Positions 26,434 through 35,525 of a DNA stretch of 64,000 nt are shown piece after piece; the first letter of the stretch is position 1, and the number at the start of each line of letters is the position of its first letter. The notes under the pieces are model-generated. The model ran no database searches, was not told where the DNA came from, and worked only from the letters and a program-made list of their open reading frames with translations. The position numbers were made by a program, and so were the translations under genes. The stretch comes from Ignavibacteriota bacterium (GTDB lineage: Bacteria; Bacteroidota; Ignavibacteria; Kapaibacteriales; UBA2268): NCBI GenBank assembly GCA_024636855.1, contig JAGXGG010000075.1, forward strand, positions 24,165 through 88,164, given 5' to 3'.

Positions 26434-27372
26434 TTATCTTTCAATTTCAAAAAGTGAACTTACCGACCGATTGTCGTGAGTTCTACTGATAGCTTCGGCA
26501 AGCAACTCAGCTACCGAAACCACTGTTATTTTCTTTGATTCTTTACGCAATGGGATAGTATCTGTTACTATCATATTGTCTATTGCATCGCTCTTTTCAA
26601 TTCTTTCTATCGCTAACCCAGAGAAAACTGGATGAACGCAAACACCGACTATTCGTCTTGCACCAGCCGCTTTTAATCCTTCAGCAGCACCAACAAATGT
26701 TCCGCCTGTATCTATCATATCGTCTAGGATGACTATGTCTTTTCCTTCGACTTCGCCTATGATATTCATAACTTCCGATTTGTTATGTCCAGAGCGACGT
26801 TTGTCCACTAATACTAAATCACCGTCCAATCTCTTTGCATAAGCTCTAGCAGTACGAACACCCCCTACATCGGGAGAAGCTACAGTTGGGTTTTTAATTC
26901 CCATCTTATTAATAGCATTAATCAATACATTAGATGCGTAAAGATTATCAAGTGGTATATCAAAGAAACCTTGTATTTGAGACGAGTGTAAATCAATCGT
27001 TATTACTCTATCTGCACCAGAACGAACTAATAAATTAGCTAATAATTTAGAGGTAATAGCTACCCTTGGTTGATCTTTTCTATCCTGACGAGCATACCCA
27101 TAATAAGGTATAACGGCAGTAACTCTACTAGCAGAAGCTCTTTTAGCTGCATCTATTAGCATAAGTAGTTCAAAGATATTGTCAGTAGGTGCGAAAGTAG
27201 ATTGTAATATATATAAATCTACTCCTCTAACATTCTCATTGTACTTTACCCAGATTTCACCATCGCTAAAATTTTTGATAGAAGTATCAGCAAGTGAAAC
27301 TCCTAGTGATTTAGCCACCTTGCTAGCAAGAGGTAAATTGGATCTTCCGGTGGCAATTTTGAAATCTGACAT
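26434..27372 (-). CDS. prs: Ribose-phosphate pyrophosphokinase (PRPP synthase)
   Basis: 312 residues from the ATG at 27372 (MSDFKIATGRSNLPLA). The frame stays open upstream through the tRNA gene, which misleads simple ORF calls; that extension is not coding. The enzyme makes PRPP from ribose-5-phosphate and ATP for purines, pyrimidines, His and Trp. Motifs: YYGYARQDRK (ATP-binding), VVDKRR-like LVDKRRSGHN and the PRPP loop IVILDDMIDTGGT. It sits 21 bases after tRNA-Gln and 21 before rplY. It supplies the substrate of PurF, encoded at 55113. Confidence 0.96.
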   Translation of the reverse strand: MSDFKIATGRSNLPLASKVAKSLGVSLADTSIKNFSDGEIWVKYNENVRGVDLYILQSTFAPTDNIFELLMLIDAAKRASASRVTAVIPYYGYARQDRKDQPRVAITSKLLANLLVRSGADRVITIDLHSSQIQGFFDIPLDNLYASNVLINAINKMGIKNPTVASPDVGGVRTARAYAKRLDGDLVLVDKRRSGHNKSEVMNIIGEVEGKDIVILDDMIDTGGTFVGAAEGLKAAGARRIVGVCVHPVFSGLAIERIEKSDAIDNMIVTDTIPLRKESKKITVVSVAELLAEAISRTHDNRSVSSLFEIER

Positions 27373-27392
27373 TAGTACACACTGTATATTAG

Positions 27393-27464
27393 TTGGGATG
27401 GCAGGGTTCGAACCTGCGTATGACGGTACCAAAAACCGTTGCCTTACCACTTGGCCACATCCCA
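27393..27464 (-). tRNA. tRNA-Gln(UUG)
   Basis: On the minus strand TGGGATG pairs with CATCCCA as the acceptor stem, the D arm holds AAGTGGTAAGG, the anticodon stem ACGGT/ACCGT encloses TTTTGGT-type loop with anticodon TTG, and the T arm is GCAGGTTCGAACCCTGC. 72 bases with the discriminator base A; CCA is not encoded. It is transcribed just ahead of prs. Confidence 0.95.
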
Positions 27465-27480
27465 ATATTATAAAAAACAC

Positions 27481-27499
27481 GCTCTGACTATATCAGAGC
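27481..27499 (-). terminator. Terminator of the beta-helix protein gene
   Basis: GCTCTGA and TCAGAGC form a 7-bp stem with a 5-base loop; on the minus strand it is followed by GTGTTTTTT. It separates the 27631-29067 gene from the tRNA-prs transcript. Confidence 0.7.
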
Positions 27500-27630
27500 T
27501 TACAAATATAATTGATGGATTATTAAATACCAATAATTGATGTAAGTTTTTTTGAAATAATTTACTTTTTATCTAATTATCCTAAAATCAGAACACTTTT
27601 AATTAAAAATTTACTTGACTGTTTCGTTAC

Positions 27631-29067
27631 CTACTTCCTTATTATCGTTACTTTTCTAGTTTTATCTGACTCTAATACAATAATTATGTAATTTTCGTTG
27701 ATTTGTTCTAAGTTGATTGTATTATCATTCAATTCTGATTCTTCGAGTAAAATCCCCGAATAATTGTAGATTCTGTAGCTTTTGAATTCACTTTTAGGTA
27801 AATATAAAATACCATTACTCAATAGAATGTTATCAGAATTTTTATTACTAAGTATGGAAGAGGTAGGGTTTACCTCAAATGCTCCCATAGTTGGTGGATT
27901 TGCATACAATAACGAATCATAATCAAATGTTGATTTACTTAACTCTTTGCCTCTACCGGCCATGACCAAAGATTTTAATGGATAAATATCAAATCCATAT
28001 TTTTGTCTTAGCTCAGGACTAGTTCCGGTTATACTATTAAGGTCTTCAGATGGCAAATTGTGATTCCAAGGCTTACCTTTTTCCTTATACCATAAATTAT
28101 TATAAAACTTGAAAGATTCAGGTCTAGTATTTGAACCAATATTTACGGTCATACTAAGCGAGTCATCGAACTGGACTGCATTATTATAGAAACTATTATC
28201 ACCACAAGACAGAAACCTATCTGGGTCAACAGTCTCTTGTAAAATTCGAAAAACCCATTTGCGTGAGCCGACTATAGTATTATTATATACGTGACTATTG
28301 ACAGTACCTACAAAGGCAACTGCACATTCACCTCCTACGAAGACATTCGCATATATTGACATATCTTGTGATTCTGTTTTCGAATCTTGAGGACGAAAAT
28401 ATGCCAATCCGGTACTGCCGCCTATGTTTACAGCTCTGTTTCCACCATTTATAAACATATTTCGAGTTATGTTTATATTTCGAGTCCCTCCCTTCGCCTG
28501 AATGCAATTGGAACCCATATTCTCGAAGTAATTATTAGCTATCAGACCATTGTGGCAACCCACCATATCTATTCCGCTACCACCTTCAGAGCCGTTGACG
28601 AAAGTACAATTAGTAACCTCAAAATCTTCGAATCCAGACAGTTTGAGTAGATCATTATTTCCAGTCCCAGCCATATCACGAAAAGTACAATTATCTATCT
28701 TTATATGATGAGTAGGAGTGTTGTAACTGCCAGCATCATCTATATTCATTCCGTTCAGTATTTGTTTTTCTATAATTAAATTCGAGATATGTACATATTC
28801 ACAATCAGAGAGTTGCAAAGCGGTATTTCCACCACTGTATGTAGCGTTTTCTTTACCTATTATATATATCCAATTACTAGGATTGCCTTTCAGTTCAGCA
28901 ACTTGGTCTCCCAGAGTCAATGTACCTTTTATAAGTATAGTATCTCCTGGAATTGCAATACCAGAAGCACTAGAAAGTGATTTATATTCACAATCAGTGC
29001 ATACTTCGAACTGCCTAGCCGACATTAGGATAGGTAATAATAATAAGAGTAATGCTGTTGTCTTCAT
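27631..29067 (-). CDS. Right-handed beta-helix protein with T9SS sorting domain
   Basis: 478 residues. A signal peptide (MKTTALLLLLLPILMSA) is followed by a parallel beta-helix of the pectate-lyase/NosD type at about 20-340. Its rungs repeat a pattern such as IDNCTFRDMAG, VTNCTFVNGS, IANNYFENMGSNCI, ITRNMFINGGNRAV and YANVFVGGECAV. The last 75 residues (LLSNGILYLPKSEFKSYRIYN to TRKVTIIRK) have the beta-sandwich pattern of a type A T9SS sorting domain. Known: such proteins are exported across both membranes and often bind or cleave polysaccharides. No catalytic residues can be assigned, so enzymatic activity is open. Confidence 0.85.
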   Translation of the reverse strand: MKTTALLLLLLPILMSARQFEVCTDCEYKSLSSASGIAIPGDTILIKGTLTLGDQVAELKGNPSNWIYIIGKENATYSGGNTALQLSDCEYVHISNLIIEKQILNGMNIDDAGSYNTPTHHIKIDNCTFRDMAGTGNNDLLKLSGFEDFEVTNCTFVNGSEGGSGIDMVGCHNGLIANNYFENMGSNCIQAKGGTRNINITRNMFINGGNRAVNIGGSTGLAYFRPQDSKTESQDMSIYANVFVGGECAVAFVGTVNSHVYNNTIVGSRKWVFRILQETVDPDRFLSCGDNSFYNNAVQFDDSLSMTVNIGSNTRPESFKFYNNLWYKEKGKPWNHNLPSEDLNSITGTSPELRQKYGFDIYPLKSLVMAGRGKELSKSTFDYDSLLYANPPTMGAFEVNPTSSILSNKNSDNILLSNGILYLPKSEFKSYRIYNYSGILLEESELNDNTINLEQINENYIIIVLESDKTRKVTIIRK

Positions 29068-29132
29068 AAATTAAATTGAAAAGTTATTTTCTGTAAGTTA
29101 AATAAAATTCAAATACGTTATTAGCAAAAATT

Positions 29133-30077
29133 ATGAAAGGCAGATTCAATATAAACCCAGCACTCCAAAAAGCAATTTTCATTGTGGCTGTATTACTTTG
29201 TCTTTCTTCTTTTGTATCAAGCCCTGTTGCTTTAGTAGGTGGCTTTCTATTTGTATATCTCTTCGGGCATCCTTTTCCCGATTTGAATAGTAAGTCAGTA
29301 AGTCTGTTACTTAAGGTTGCTGTAGTCGGCTTAGGTTTCGGAATGAATATTACTCAGGCACTAGCAGCTGGTAAAGATGGTTTTTTACTTACAGTATTTT
29401 CTATTCTATTTACTCTAGTTCTTGGCTATTTAATTGGCAAAAAGTTAGGGATGGAAAAACGGACAAGTCATCTCCTTTCTTCGGGTACAGCTATTTGTGG
29501 TGGAAGTGCAATAGCTGCTGTTGCTCCTGTTATCAATGCTACTGAGAAAGATATGTCCGTTTCATTGGGTGTTGTATTCCTTTTGAATTCAATAGCTCTC
29601 GTTTTATTCCCCATTTTAGGTCATCTATTTTCTTTGGATCAGCATCAGTTCGGTCTATGGAGTGCTATAGCAATACACGATACTAGTTCAGTAGTAGGAG
29701 CCGCCTATTCTTACGGTGAAGAAGCATTACGAGTAGCCACTACCGTAAAACTAGCAAGGGCATTATGGATTATTCCACTTTCATTTGTTTCTCTATATCT
29801 ATTCAAGGGCAAGGGAAAAAGCATTAAAATACCTTGGTTCATTTTCCTATTCGTAGTTGCGATACTGGTAAATTCGTATCTACCTATACCAGAGGTACTG
29901 ACAAATAGTATAACAACTGCATCCAAGTCATTACTAGTACTCACTTTATTTTTAATAGGAGCGGGGCTCTCTATAGAAAAGATAAAATCTGCGGGCTGGA
30001 AACCAATGATATTAGGGCTTTCTTTGTGGGTTGCTATATCAGTGGCCTCGTTATTTCTGATAGTGAATTTGTATTAG
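29133..30077 (+). CDS. YeiH-type putative sulfate exporter (UPF0324)
   Basis: 314 residues with about ten transmembrane segments. Family marks are the GFGMN motif (VVGLGFGMNITQAL, about residue 70), SSGTAICGGSAIAAVAPVI (about 116-134) and AIHDTSSVVGAAYSYG (about 185-200). Known: the YeiH family is annotated as putative sulfate exporter; transport has not been firmly shown for most members. Transcribed alone, divergently from the beta-helix gene, with 65 bases between them. Confidence 0.9.
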   Translation: MKGRFNINPALQKAIFIVAVLLCLSSFVSSPVALVGGFLFVYLFGHPFPDLNSKSVSLLLKVAVVGLGFGMNITQALAAGKDGFLLTVFSILFTLVLGYLIGKKLGMEKRTSHLLSSGTAICGGSAIAAVAPVINATEKDMSVSLGVVFLLNSIALVLFPILGHLFSLDQHQFGLWSAIAIHDTSSVVGAAYSYGEEALRVATTVKLARALWIIPLSFVSLYLFKGKGKSIKIPWFIFLFVVAILVNSYLPIPEVLTNSITTASKSLLVLTLFLIGAGLSIEKIKSAGWKPMILGLSLWVAISVASLFLIVNLY

Positions 30078-30134
30078 GAAGGAATATCCGAACAAGATTG
30101 CTAGATAGATAAGATTGACATGATGATTTGAATG

Positions 30135-30235
30135 AGTCTGTCACAGCGAGGACTGAAAGGACATGGCTGTCTCAATACACTATTATACCCTCTGGAGACT
30201 GCCACTTCGATTCGCTTCTCGTAGTGACATGTTTA
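30135..30235 (+). repeat. Degenerate CACTGCGAGGA-type dispersed repeat, family C
   Basis: The 328-base gap after the exporter gene contains CACAGCGAGGACTG, GACATGGCTGTCTC, GAGACTGCCACTTCGATTCGC and CTCGTAGTGACATG. These are degenerate copies, in both orientations, of the element whose clean form is at 43655-43690. The dispersed 30342-30368 element follows. Confidence 0.55.
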
Positions 30236-30341
30236 CAAGGAGTGATTTAGGGATGTGTTATTTCCACACGCAATTACTTGCATTATTCTATTCCTTTTAT
30301 TATGTTTAGGGAATCCGAACACATAAAAGTTAGTAATCTGT

Positions 30342-30368
30342 GAGACGTTTTTGCAGTTCATGTGTCTG
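30342..30368 (+). promoter_or_regulatory. Dispersed element upstream of a T9SS cargo gene
   Basis: GAGACGTTTTTGCAGTTCATG and then TGTCTG: copy of the segment at 24907-24935, lying 38 bases before the ATG of the 30406 gene. Confidence 0.45.
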
Positions 30369-30405
30369 TTAAGGTATGTACTTGTGCAAATTTGGAAAAA
30401 CTATT

Positions 30406-31650
30406 ATGAAAAAATATTTACTAATTCTTACATTATGTGTTTTACCACTCAACGCACAGTTTTCTTTTTACAATTCTGAAAATTCGAACATTCCATTATC
30501 AATCATTCTTGATATTGATCAGATCGATGATACAATGTGGTTTTCTACACATAATAGCGGTATTATTTCGTTAAGTGAACAAGGTATATGGCAAGTATAC
30601 GATACTAACAATTCTGAGATTAATGCGAATGATATTCCCCATATTGAAAAAACATCAGACAATAAGTTATGGTATGGTTCTATAAAAGGATTAGGCAATT
30701 TTGATGGTGTCAATTGGACATCTTATTTCCCAAATAAGAATATTAATGGGCTCGCTACTTATAAAAACATTGTTTATGCTCTAATTTATTATGATTTATA
30801 TAGATTCGAGGGAGAAAAATGGGATAAACTTTATTCTTTCGATATTATAAACTCCCCTTTTTTTAATCTAGTTAATGATAAGACAGGAGTACTTTGGATT
30901 GGTTTTAGTACTCTTGAGAATACATTATTCAAACTAGTTGGTGATGATCTACAAAAAGTCGAACTTAATGTAACAGCTCAAGAAATAGATAGCAGTGAAA
31001 TAACATCAATGGCAATAGATAGCTTAAATAATTTATGGATTACTTATTTATACTTAAGAGAGCAAAGAGTAGCTAAATACAATATAGAATCTGATGTTTG
31101 GAAAATATTTACAAAAGATGATTTGAATTATAGTGATAGTGAAAGAACAGTATTTACCGATATAACTGTAGCTCCAGACAATACAATTTTTATTTCCTCT
31201 GCTATAAATAGATATAGATCACCCAGAAATCTAGTCGAATATGATGGAGCTGAATGGAAAACTTATCAGCTTGATAGTCTATATACAGACTCAACTTGCC
31301 TTTGCCCTCTCCGTTGTGTTGCCTCTGATACCAAAGGAAATATTTGGACAGGAACTTATGGAGTAATCAAGTACGCGGGTTCTCAAACGAGTGTTACAAA
31401 TATTGATAAGTCATCATACACCATCTACCCCAATCCAACTACTAGTTCTATCAATATAGAATTGGAAAACGAAGCACTAGCCACTAGCTACAAAATAACA
31501 GACACAAAGGGCGAGCAAGTATTGACTGGTAGTTTGTCGACATCAAGTTCAGTTAGTATAGATGTGGAGCAATTATCGTCAGGAGTGTATATTATAGAGC
31601 TAACAACCAGCAGTGGAGAGATGATTATTGATAAATTTGTGAAAAGGTGA
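30406..31650 (+). CDS. Secreted two-component-sensor-like beta-propeller protein with T9SS sorting domain
   Basis: 414 residues from the ATG at 30406 (MKKYLLILTLCVLPLNAQ), chosen because it opens a clean signal peptide; an ORF call from 30376 adds ten residues. The body has repeated blades such as DDTMWFSTHNSGIISLSEQG, DNKLWYGSIKGLGNFDG, TGVLWIGFS and NLWITYLYL. This Trp-rich pattern is that of ligand-binding propeller repeats found outside Bacteroidota sensor kinases. The C-terminus (IYPNPTTSSINIELEN to SSGEMIIDKFVKR) is a type A T9SS sorting domain. It is thus exported and surface-attached; the ligand is unknown. It stands alone between repeats. Confidence 0.85.
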   Translation: MKKYLLILTLCVLPLNAQFSFYNSENSNIPLSIILDIDQIDDTMWFSTHNSGIISLSEQGIWQVYDTNNSEINANDIPHIEKTSDNKLWYGSIKGLGNFDGVNWTSYFPNKNINGLATYKNIVYALIYYDLYRFEGEKWDKLYSFDIINSPFFNLVNDKTGVLWIGFSTLENTLFKLVGDDLQKVELNVTAQEIDSSEITSMAIDSLNNLWITYLYLREQRVAKYNIESDVWKIFTKDDLNYSDSERTVFTDITVAPDNTIFISSAINRYRSPRNLVEYDGAEWKTYQLDSLYTDSTCLCPLRCVASDTKGNIWTGTYGVIKYAGSQTSVTNIDKSSYTIYPNPTTSSINIELENEALATSYKITDTKGEQVLTGSLSTSSSVSIDVEQLSSGVYIIELTTSSGEMIIDKFVKR

Positions 31651-31681
31651 GGATGAAGCTTCGAGTTGACTTTAAGAGATA

Positions 31682-31737
31682 GCCCAAGCCTTCGGCTTGG
31701 CAAGCACTTAATTTCAGCAAGCTGAAATTCCTCGCTA
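31682..31737 (+). repeat. Pair of palindromes after the propeller gene
   Basis: CCAAGCCTTCGGCTTGG and AATTTCAGCAAGCTGAAATT lie within 55 bases of each other, followed by CCTCGCTATGACAAT. They resemble small dispersed palindromic elements and may double as a transcript end. Confidence 0.5.
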
Positions 31738-31776
31738 TGACAATATTACAAAACGTTAGAGTACGACATTGACTAT

Positions 31777-31812
31777 AAAAAAAATCCCAACCAAATGGTC
31801 GGGATTCTTTCA
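31777..31812 (-). terminator. Terminator of the rpsF-rplI operon
   Basis: On the minus strand AATCCCGACC pairs with GGTTGGGATT around ATTT, followed by eight T, 24 bases after the rplI stop. Confidence 0.85.
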
Positions 31813-31836
31813 TTTCAACTTTTATAAAGTAAGGGA

Positions 31837-32283
31837 TTAATCTTCGCTAATAACCCAAACTTTAAGAGGAGCAACTACATCTTTGTGCAATTTAACTTTC
31901 ACGCTAAATACACCTAATGATTTGATTGGCTCGTCAATAATTATATCTCTTCTATCTATGTTGTGACCCATCAAGCTCATTTGCTCAGCAATAGCTTGAC
32001 CAGTAACAGCACCGAATAATTTGCCTTCTTCACCAACTTTCATCGGGATAGACACTTGTAACTCAGCTAACTTAGCTGCTAATGATTCAGCAACAGTTTT
32101 TTGCTCTTCTTGACGTTTGTCATATTGCTTTCTTTCGAATTTGATTCTTTGGATAGCAGCAGGAGAAGCATAGTATGCATATTGTCTAGGGATAAGATAG
32201 TTTCTACCGTAGCCGTTTTTCACTTCTACTACGTCGCCTATCGAACCTAAGTTGTCTAAATCTTGTCTTAAAATAACTTTCAT
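31837..32283 (-). CDS. rplI: Large ribosomal subunit protein bL9
   Basis: 148 residues, the standard length. It begins MKVILRQDLDNLGSIGDVVE and continues VKNGYGRNYLIPRQYAYYAS, the N-terminal rRNA-binding domain. A long connecting helix (ERKQYDKRQEEQKTVAESLA) and the C-terminal domain (GKLFGAVTGQAIAEQMSLMG) follow. It is co-transcribed with rpsF, 35 bases apart. In most bacteria rpsR (S18) lies between these two genes; here there is no room for it. Confidence 0.97.
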   Translation of the reverse strand: MKVILRQDLDNLGSIGDVVEVKNGYGRNYLIPRQYAYYASPAAIQRIKFERKQYDKRQEEQKTVAESLAAKLAELQVSIPMKVGEEGKLFGAVTGQAIAEQMSLMGHNIDRRDIIIDEPIKSLGVFSVKVKLHKDVVAPLKVWVISED

Positions 32284-32318
32284 CTTAACACCTGAATTTT
32301 AAATTTCTTTTTTTTAAA

Positions 32319-32693
32319 TTATTCTGACTTTTCTTCTACTTTTTCAGCAGAAACTTTGCCAGCTTCCAAATCTCTTTGCTTTCTGTATTCTATCATTGCA
32401 TCTGGTAAATCTAAGTTCAAGTGTCTTAGTATTGTATCTTCCAAAATTAAAAACTTATTATAAATAGTTTGGAATTCAGAAGAAGCAAGGAATTGAATAT
32501 GTACATAACAGCCATTGTATTTCTTATTGATTGGGTAAGCCAATCTACGACGACCTGCATTTTTTACATTTTCAACTTCGCCACCATTATCTTCTATATA
32601 TTTTGTAACTTTTGATACTACTGCGTCGATCTCTTGATCTTCTAGAGCAGCGTTAATTATCAAAGTGGTTTCGTATCTACGACGTTCAGCCAT
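32319..32693 (-). CDS. rpsF: Small ribosomal subunit protein bS6
   Basis: 124 residues: RRRYETTLIINAALEDQEIDA, VENVKNAGRRRLAYPINKKY and LNLDLPDAMIEYRK are S6 signatures, followed by a charged tail. It binds the 30S platform as a partner of S18. It heads the two-gene operon with rplI. The gap to rpsA on the opposite side (about 250 bases) is AT-rich and must hold both divergent promoters. Confidence 0.96.
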   Translation of the reverse strand: MAERRRYETTLIINAALEDQEIDAVVSKVTKYIEDNGGEVENVKNAGRRRLAYPINKKYNGCYVHIQFLASSEFQTIYNKFLILEDTILRHLNLDLPDAMIEYRKQRDLEAGKVSAEKVEEKSE

Positions 32694-32944
32694 GTATAAC
32701 TCCGATTACTGACGGTTTATAGTTTGTACTATCTAACTATGTACAAACCAGTAAATCATTAATTGTATTTAATTAGACCACAAAATTATCTAAATATAAC
32801 TTATTAACAAAATATTATTGAAGAAAAACGATAAAAAAACAAGAAAACACCTATCAAGTTTTGTTTCAAAGATTTATAATACTTAACTTGTGAATCGTAT
32901 AAAAACACATTTAGAATTTTAAACACACATCTTAATCGAAGCGT

Positions 32945-34447
32945 ATGAGTAACGAAGAACTAAAAAACACTGAAAACAGCCAACCAGAGACTGAATTAAA
33001 TTCGGAAGAAACATCTGCCAGTGCTGAGCAATCTGCTGAAACTGTAAACGAAACTCCTGTAGTAGAAGCTGCTGAAGAGAAAGTTGAGGCTACTGCCGAA
33101 GCTAGTCCTGAGCCTGTGGTTGCTGAAGAGAAAGTTGAAGCTCCTGCTGAAACTGCTCCTGAGCCAGTTGCTAAAACAGAAGAGCCTAAAGCTGAGGAAT
33201 CTACTGATTCTAAGCCAGAAGCTAGTAAATCTGATGATTCAGAAACAGAAGCCAAAGCCCATTATAATAGTGTTGTTAGCTCTTTGGAAAAATTAATTGG
33301 TACAGAAGATACAATCAACGTAGAAGTAATTGCGAAAGCAAAAGGCGGACTTCGTGTTGTATATGATTCTGTTCCTTTATTTTTACCTGCCTCTCATTTC
33401 TCTTTAGAAAAAAATGTTAAAGACGAAAAATTAGAAGAAGCAGTTAATACCAAATTCGACGTAAAAGTCACTGAAGTGAAGCAAATAGGCGATGGTAAAA
33501 TCGTTATTGTTTCTCGTAAAGAACTAATACAAAAAGAACTTTGGGAAAAAATCAAAGTTGGTGAAGATTTGACTGGTAAAGTTTCTTCCATTACTAATTT
33601 CGGTGTTTTCTTAGATTTGGGTGGAGTAGAAGGCCTGATACACGTATCACGTCTTTCGCACTCACATATAGATAATCCTAAAAATCACTTTCACAAAGGC
33701 GATGAATTAACTGTAAAAGTTATAGAAGTTGACCAAAAGAATGGTAAAATCACTCTAAGCAAAAAAGCTTTGGAAGATTCTCCATGGAAAGGTGCAGAAG
33801 AGAAATACAAAGCTGGTGAATCAGTTACTGGTAAAATCAAACGTTTAACAGATTTCGGTGCGTATGTAGAATTAGAGCCGGGTGTAGAAGGTTTACTAAG
33901 AGTAAGCGAACTAAGCTGGGCTAAGAGAATCAACAAGCCTTCTGACATGTTAGAAGAAAATCAAGAAATAGAATTAAAAGTAATTCAAATATCAGAAGAA
34001 AAAGGGCAAGCAGCTCTTAGTTTAAAGCAAAACCAAGAGAATCCTTGGCCAGCTCTAGCTGAGAAATACAGCAAAGGCGCTGAAGCTTCTGGTAAAGTTG
34101 AGAAAGTATTTGACAAAGGTGCTATCATCAGAATCAATGATGAAGTTGATGCATTTATGCCAATAAGCCGTATCAGCGCATTGAAAGTAAATGAAGATGA
34201 CCAACCACTTAAAGTTGGTGCTGATATAGCTGTCAAAGTTATTGACTCTACTGCTAAAGATGAATCATTAGTTGTATCTCCAGTACTTTCTGAAGAACAA
34301 CAAGAAAAAATGAACAATAGAAGAGAGAAACGCGAAAGAGCTCCTAGAAAACCTGTTAATAATATTCAGACTTCTGGTGGATCTATTTCTTTCGGAGATT
34401 TACTTTCTAAAGCAGCTTTAGATAGCTTGAATAAAGATTCTAAATAA
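32945..34447 (+). CDS. rpsA: Small ribosomal subunit protein bS1, four-domain form
   Basis: 500 residues. Residues 1-100 are an acidic, Ala/Glu/Pro-rich low-complexity region with an internal near-repeat (VVEAAEEKVEATAEASPEP, then VVAEEKVEAPAETAPEP). Four S1 RNA-binding domains follow: a divergent first (GLRVVYDSVPLFLPASHFS), then SITNFGVFLDLGGVEGLIHV, LTDFGAYVELEPGVEGLLRV and VFDKGAIIRINDEVDAFMPI. E. coli S1 has six domains; a shorter number is common outside Proteobacteria. It brings mRNA to the 30S subunit. The C-terminus is basic and Gly/Ser-rich. It is transcribed alone with a terminator. Confidence 0.93.
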   Translation: MSNEELKNTENSQPETELNSEETSASAEQSAETVNETPVVEAAEEKVEATAEASPEPVVAEEKVEAPAETAPEPVAKTEEPKAEESTDSKPEASKSDDSETEAKAHYNSVVSSLEKLIGTEDTINVEVIAKAKGGLRVVYDSVPLFLPASHFSLEKNVKDEKLEEAVNTKFDVKVTEVKQIGDGKIVIVSRKELIQKELWEKIKVGEDLTGKVSSITNFGVFLDLGGVEGLIHVSRLSHSHIDNPKNHFHKGDELTVKVIEVDQKNGKITLSKKALEDSPWKGAEEKYKAGESVTGKIKRLTDFGAYVELEPGVEGLLRVSELSWAKRINKPSDMLEENQEIELKVIQISEEKGQAALSLKQNQENPWPALAEKYSKGAEASGKVEKVFDKGAIIRINDEVDAFMPISRISALKVNEDDQPLKVGADIAVKVIDSTAKDESLVVSPVLSEEQQEKMNNRREKRERAPRKPVNNIQTSGGSISFGDLLSKAALDSLNKDSK

Positions 34448-34474
34448 GATTAAAATTTAGAAATCCATACTATT

Positions 34475-34512
34475 AATCCCTTATAAATCGTTTTTGTAAG
34501 GGATTTTTTTTA
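34475..34512 (+). terminator. Terminator of rpsA
   Basis: AATCCCTTA pairs with TAAGGGATT and is followed by about eight T, 28 bases after the rpsA stop. Confidence 0.85.
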
Positions 34513-34580
34513 TTTTAATGGTTAGGTGTGAAAACATATTACACAAAATGACGTTAATTCAAGTAAAACAAAACCCAACT

Positions 34581-35282
34581 ATGATAAAATCAATCCCTTT
34601 ATTTATAATTTTACTACAAGTCAGTCTTTTTTCTCAGAATGAAGATGTAAAAACTATTTTGAAGAAAGAAGATAGAATATCTTCCTTCGATGTATTCACA
34701 AAAGATAGCTCTGATACTAAAATACCAGGTATAGAAAATAGAACTACACCTGCTCAAGATAGTGCTTATGCTCAAGCTTTGAGGATGAAGCTCCCAATAG
34801 AATTACGCTTACGCTATGACCTAATGAACATAGGCTATACTCTAATAAGTTTGGATCCTGAAGCAGAGAAAACGGGTATGGACTATTTACCTACTGATGC
34901 TTTCAAACCAGATCCGAATATGATAGTCCAAAGACAAGAAAACCTAATGCGTGCTTTCGAAGTGCCTTATGCTAGGACTTATAATCCTTATGGGGTAAGA
35001 TTATCTTTTGCAGACATAGGTAGCTTTTTTGGTCTGACAGAAGATTATAGTGGTAATATTCAGTTCAGAGTAGATCATTACACTGAGATAGAAGTAGTTA
35101 TATACTCTATCCAAGCAGTAGTAGTTGCTACTATATTCAAAGGGTATTTGCCACCAGGTAGCTATCAGCGTACTTGGACAGGAAGAGATGAGAACGGCAG
35201 AAAGCTCCCACCGGGTGATTATATAGGTGAAGTCCGTATAAAGGGTGAAAACTCATACAGAAAACAGATTATATTAAGATAG
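34581..35282 (+). CDS. Secreted protein with FlgD-like Ig domain
   Basis: 233 residues from the ATG at 34581, which opens a signal peptide (MIKSIPLFIILLQVSLFSQ); an upstream ATG at 34518 is in frame but adds a polar stretch. The last 70 residues (IEVVIYSIQAVVVATIFKGY, then WTGRDENGRKLPPGDYIGEV) match the FlgD-type Ig fold, often a C-terminal module on secreted FCB-group proteins. The middle is alpha-helical and unrecognised (PIELRLRYDLMNIGYTLISL). Its 3' end overlaps the convergent RHS fragment by nine bases. Confidence 0.8.
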   Translation: MIKSIPLFIILLQVSLFSQNEDVKTILKKEDRISSFDVFTKDSSDTKIPGIENRTTPAQDSAYAQALRMKLPIELRLRYDLMNIGYTLISLDPEAEKTGMDYLPTDAFKPDPNMIVQRQENLMRAFEVPYARTYNPYGVRLSFADIGSFFGLTEDYSGNIQFRVDHYTEIEVVIYSIQAVVVATIFKGYLPPGSYQRTWTGRDENGRKLPPGDYIGEVRIKGENSYRKQIILR

Positions 35283-35525
35283 AAAAAGATTTAAATAAGG
35301 GGAAGTAAGTGGCTCCTTCTCCATCCCATTAAAGCCATAGCGGTAATCCTCACTAGCGTTGTAGATGGCGTTAGTGCCATAACTCTTACCATAAGGGCAC
35401 ATATTGCTTATGTTCTTCACGTCTGCTAGGTACTTCCATGCCGCAATTGGTGGTGCTGTTAGTTCTGGGTTTTTATAGTCAGCTATCACTGTTCTTACTT
35501 TTCCTAGGTGGTTGATGTTAATCAC
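35274..35525 (-). pseudogene. RHS repeat-associated core fragment
   Basis: 83 codons that match only the end of the RHS core domain: VINHLGNVR-like ININHLGKVRTVIADYK, a degenerate DVKNISNMCPYGKSYG (normally D.YPFG) and YRYGFNGMEKEP. Full RHS proteins exceed 1000 residues, so this is a remnant. It overlaps the lipoprotein gene at its start by eight bases. It belongs to a decayed accessory patch reaching to about 37106. Confidence 0.8.

Noticed and set aside
27373-27480. N-terminal extension of prs upstream of 27372
   Set aside because: The extension reads through the tRNA-Gln gene, and PRPP synthases begin at the MSDFKIATGR equivalent.
32932-33255. Ser/Ala-rich reverse ORF over the start of rpsA
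   Set aside because: Antisense shadow of the same low-complexity DNA, without a start context or homology.
33084-33296. Leu-rich ORF within the acidic region of rpsA
   Set aside because: It is a shifted reading of the Ala/Glu-rich low-complexity repeat of S1; composition explains it.
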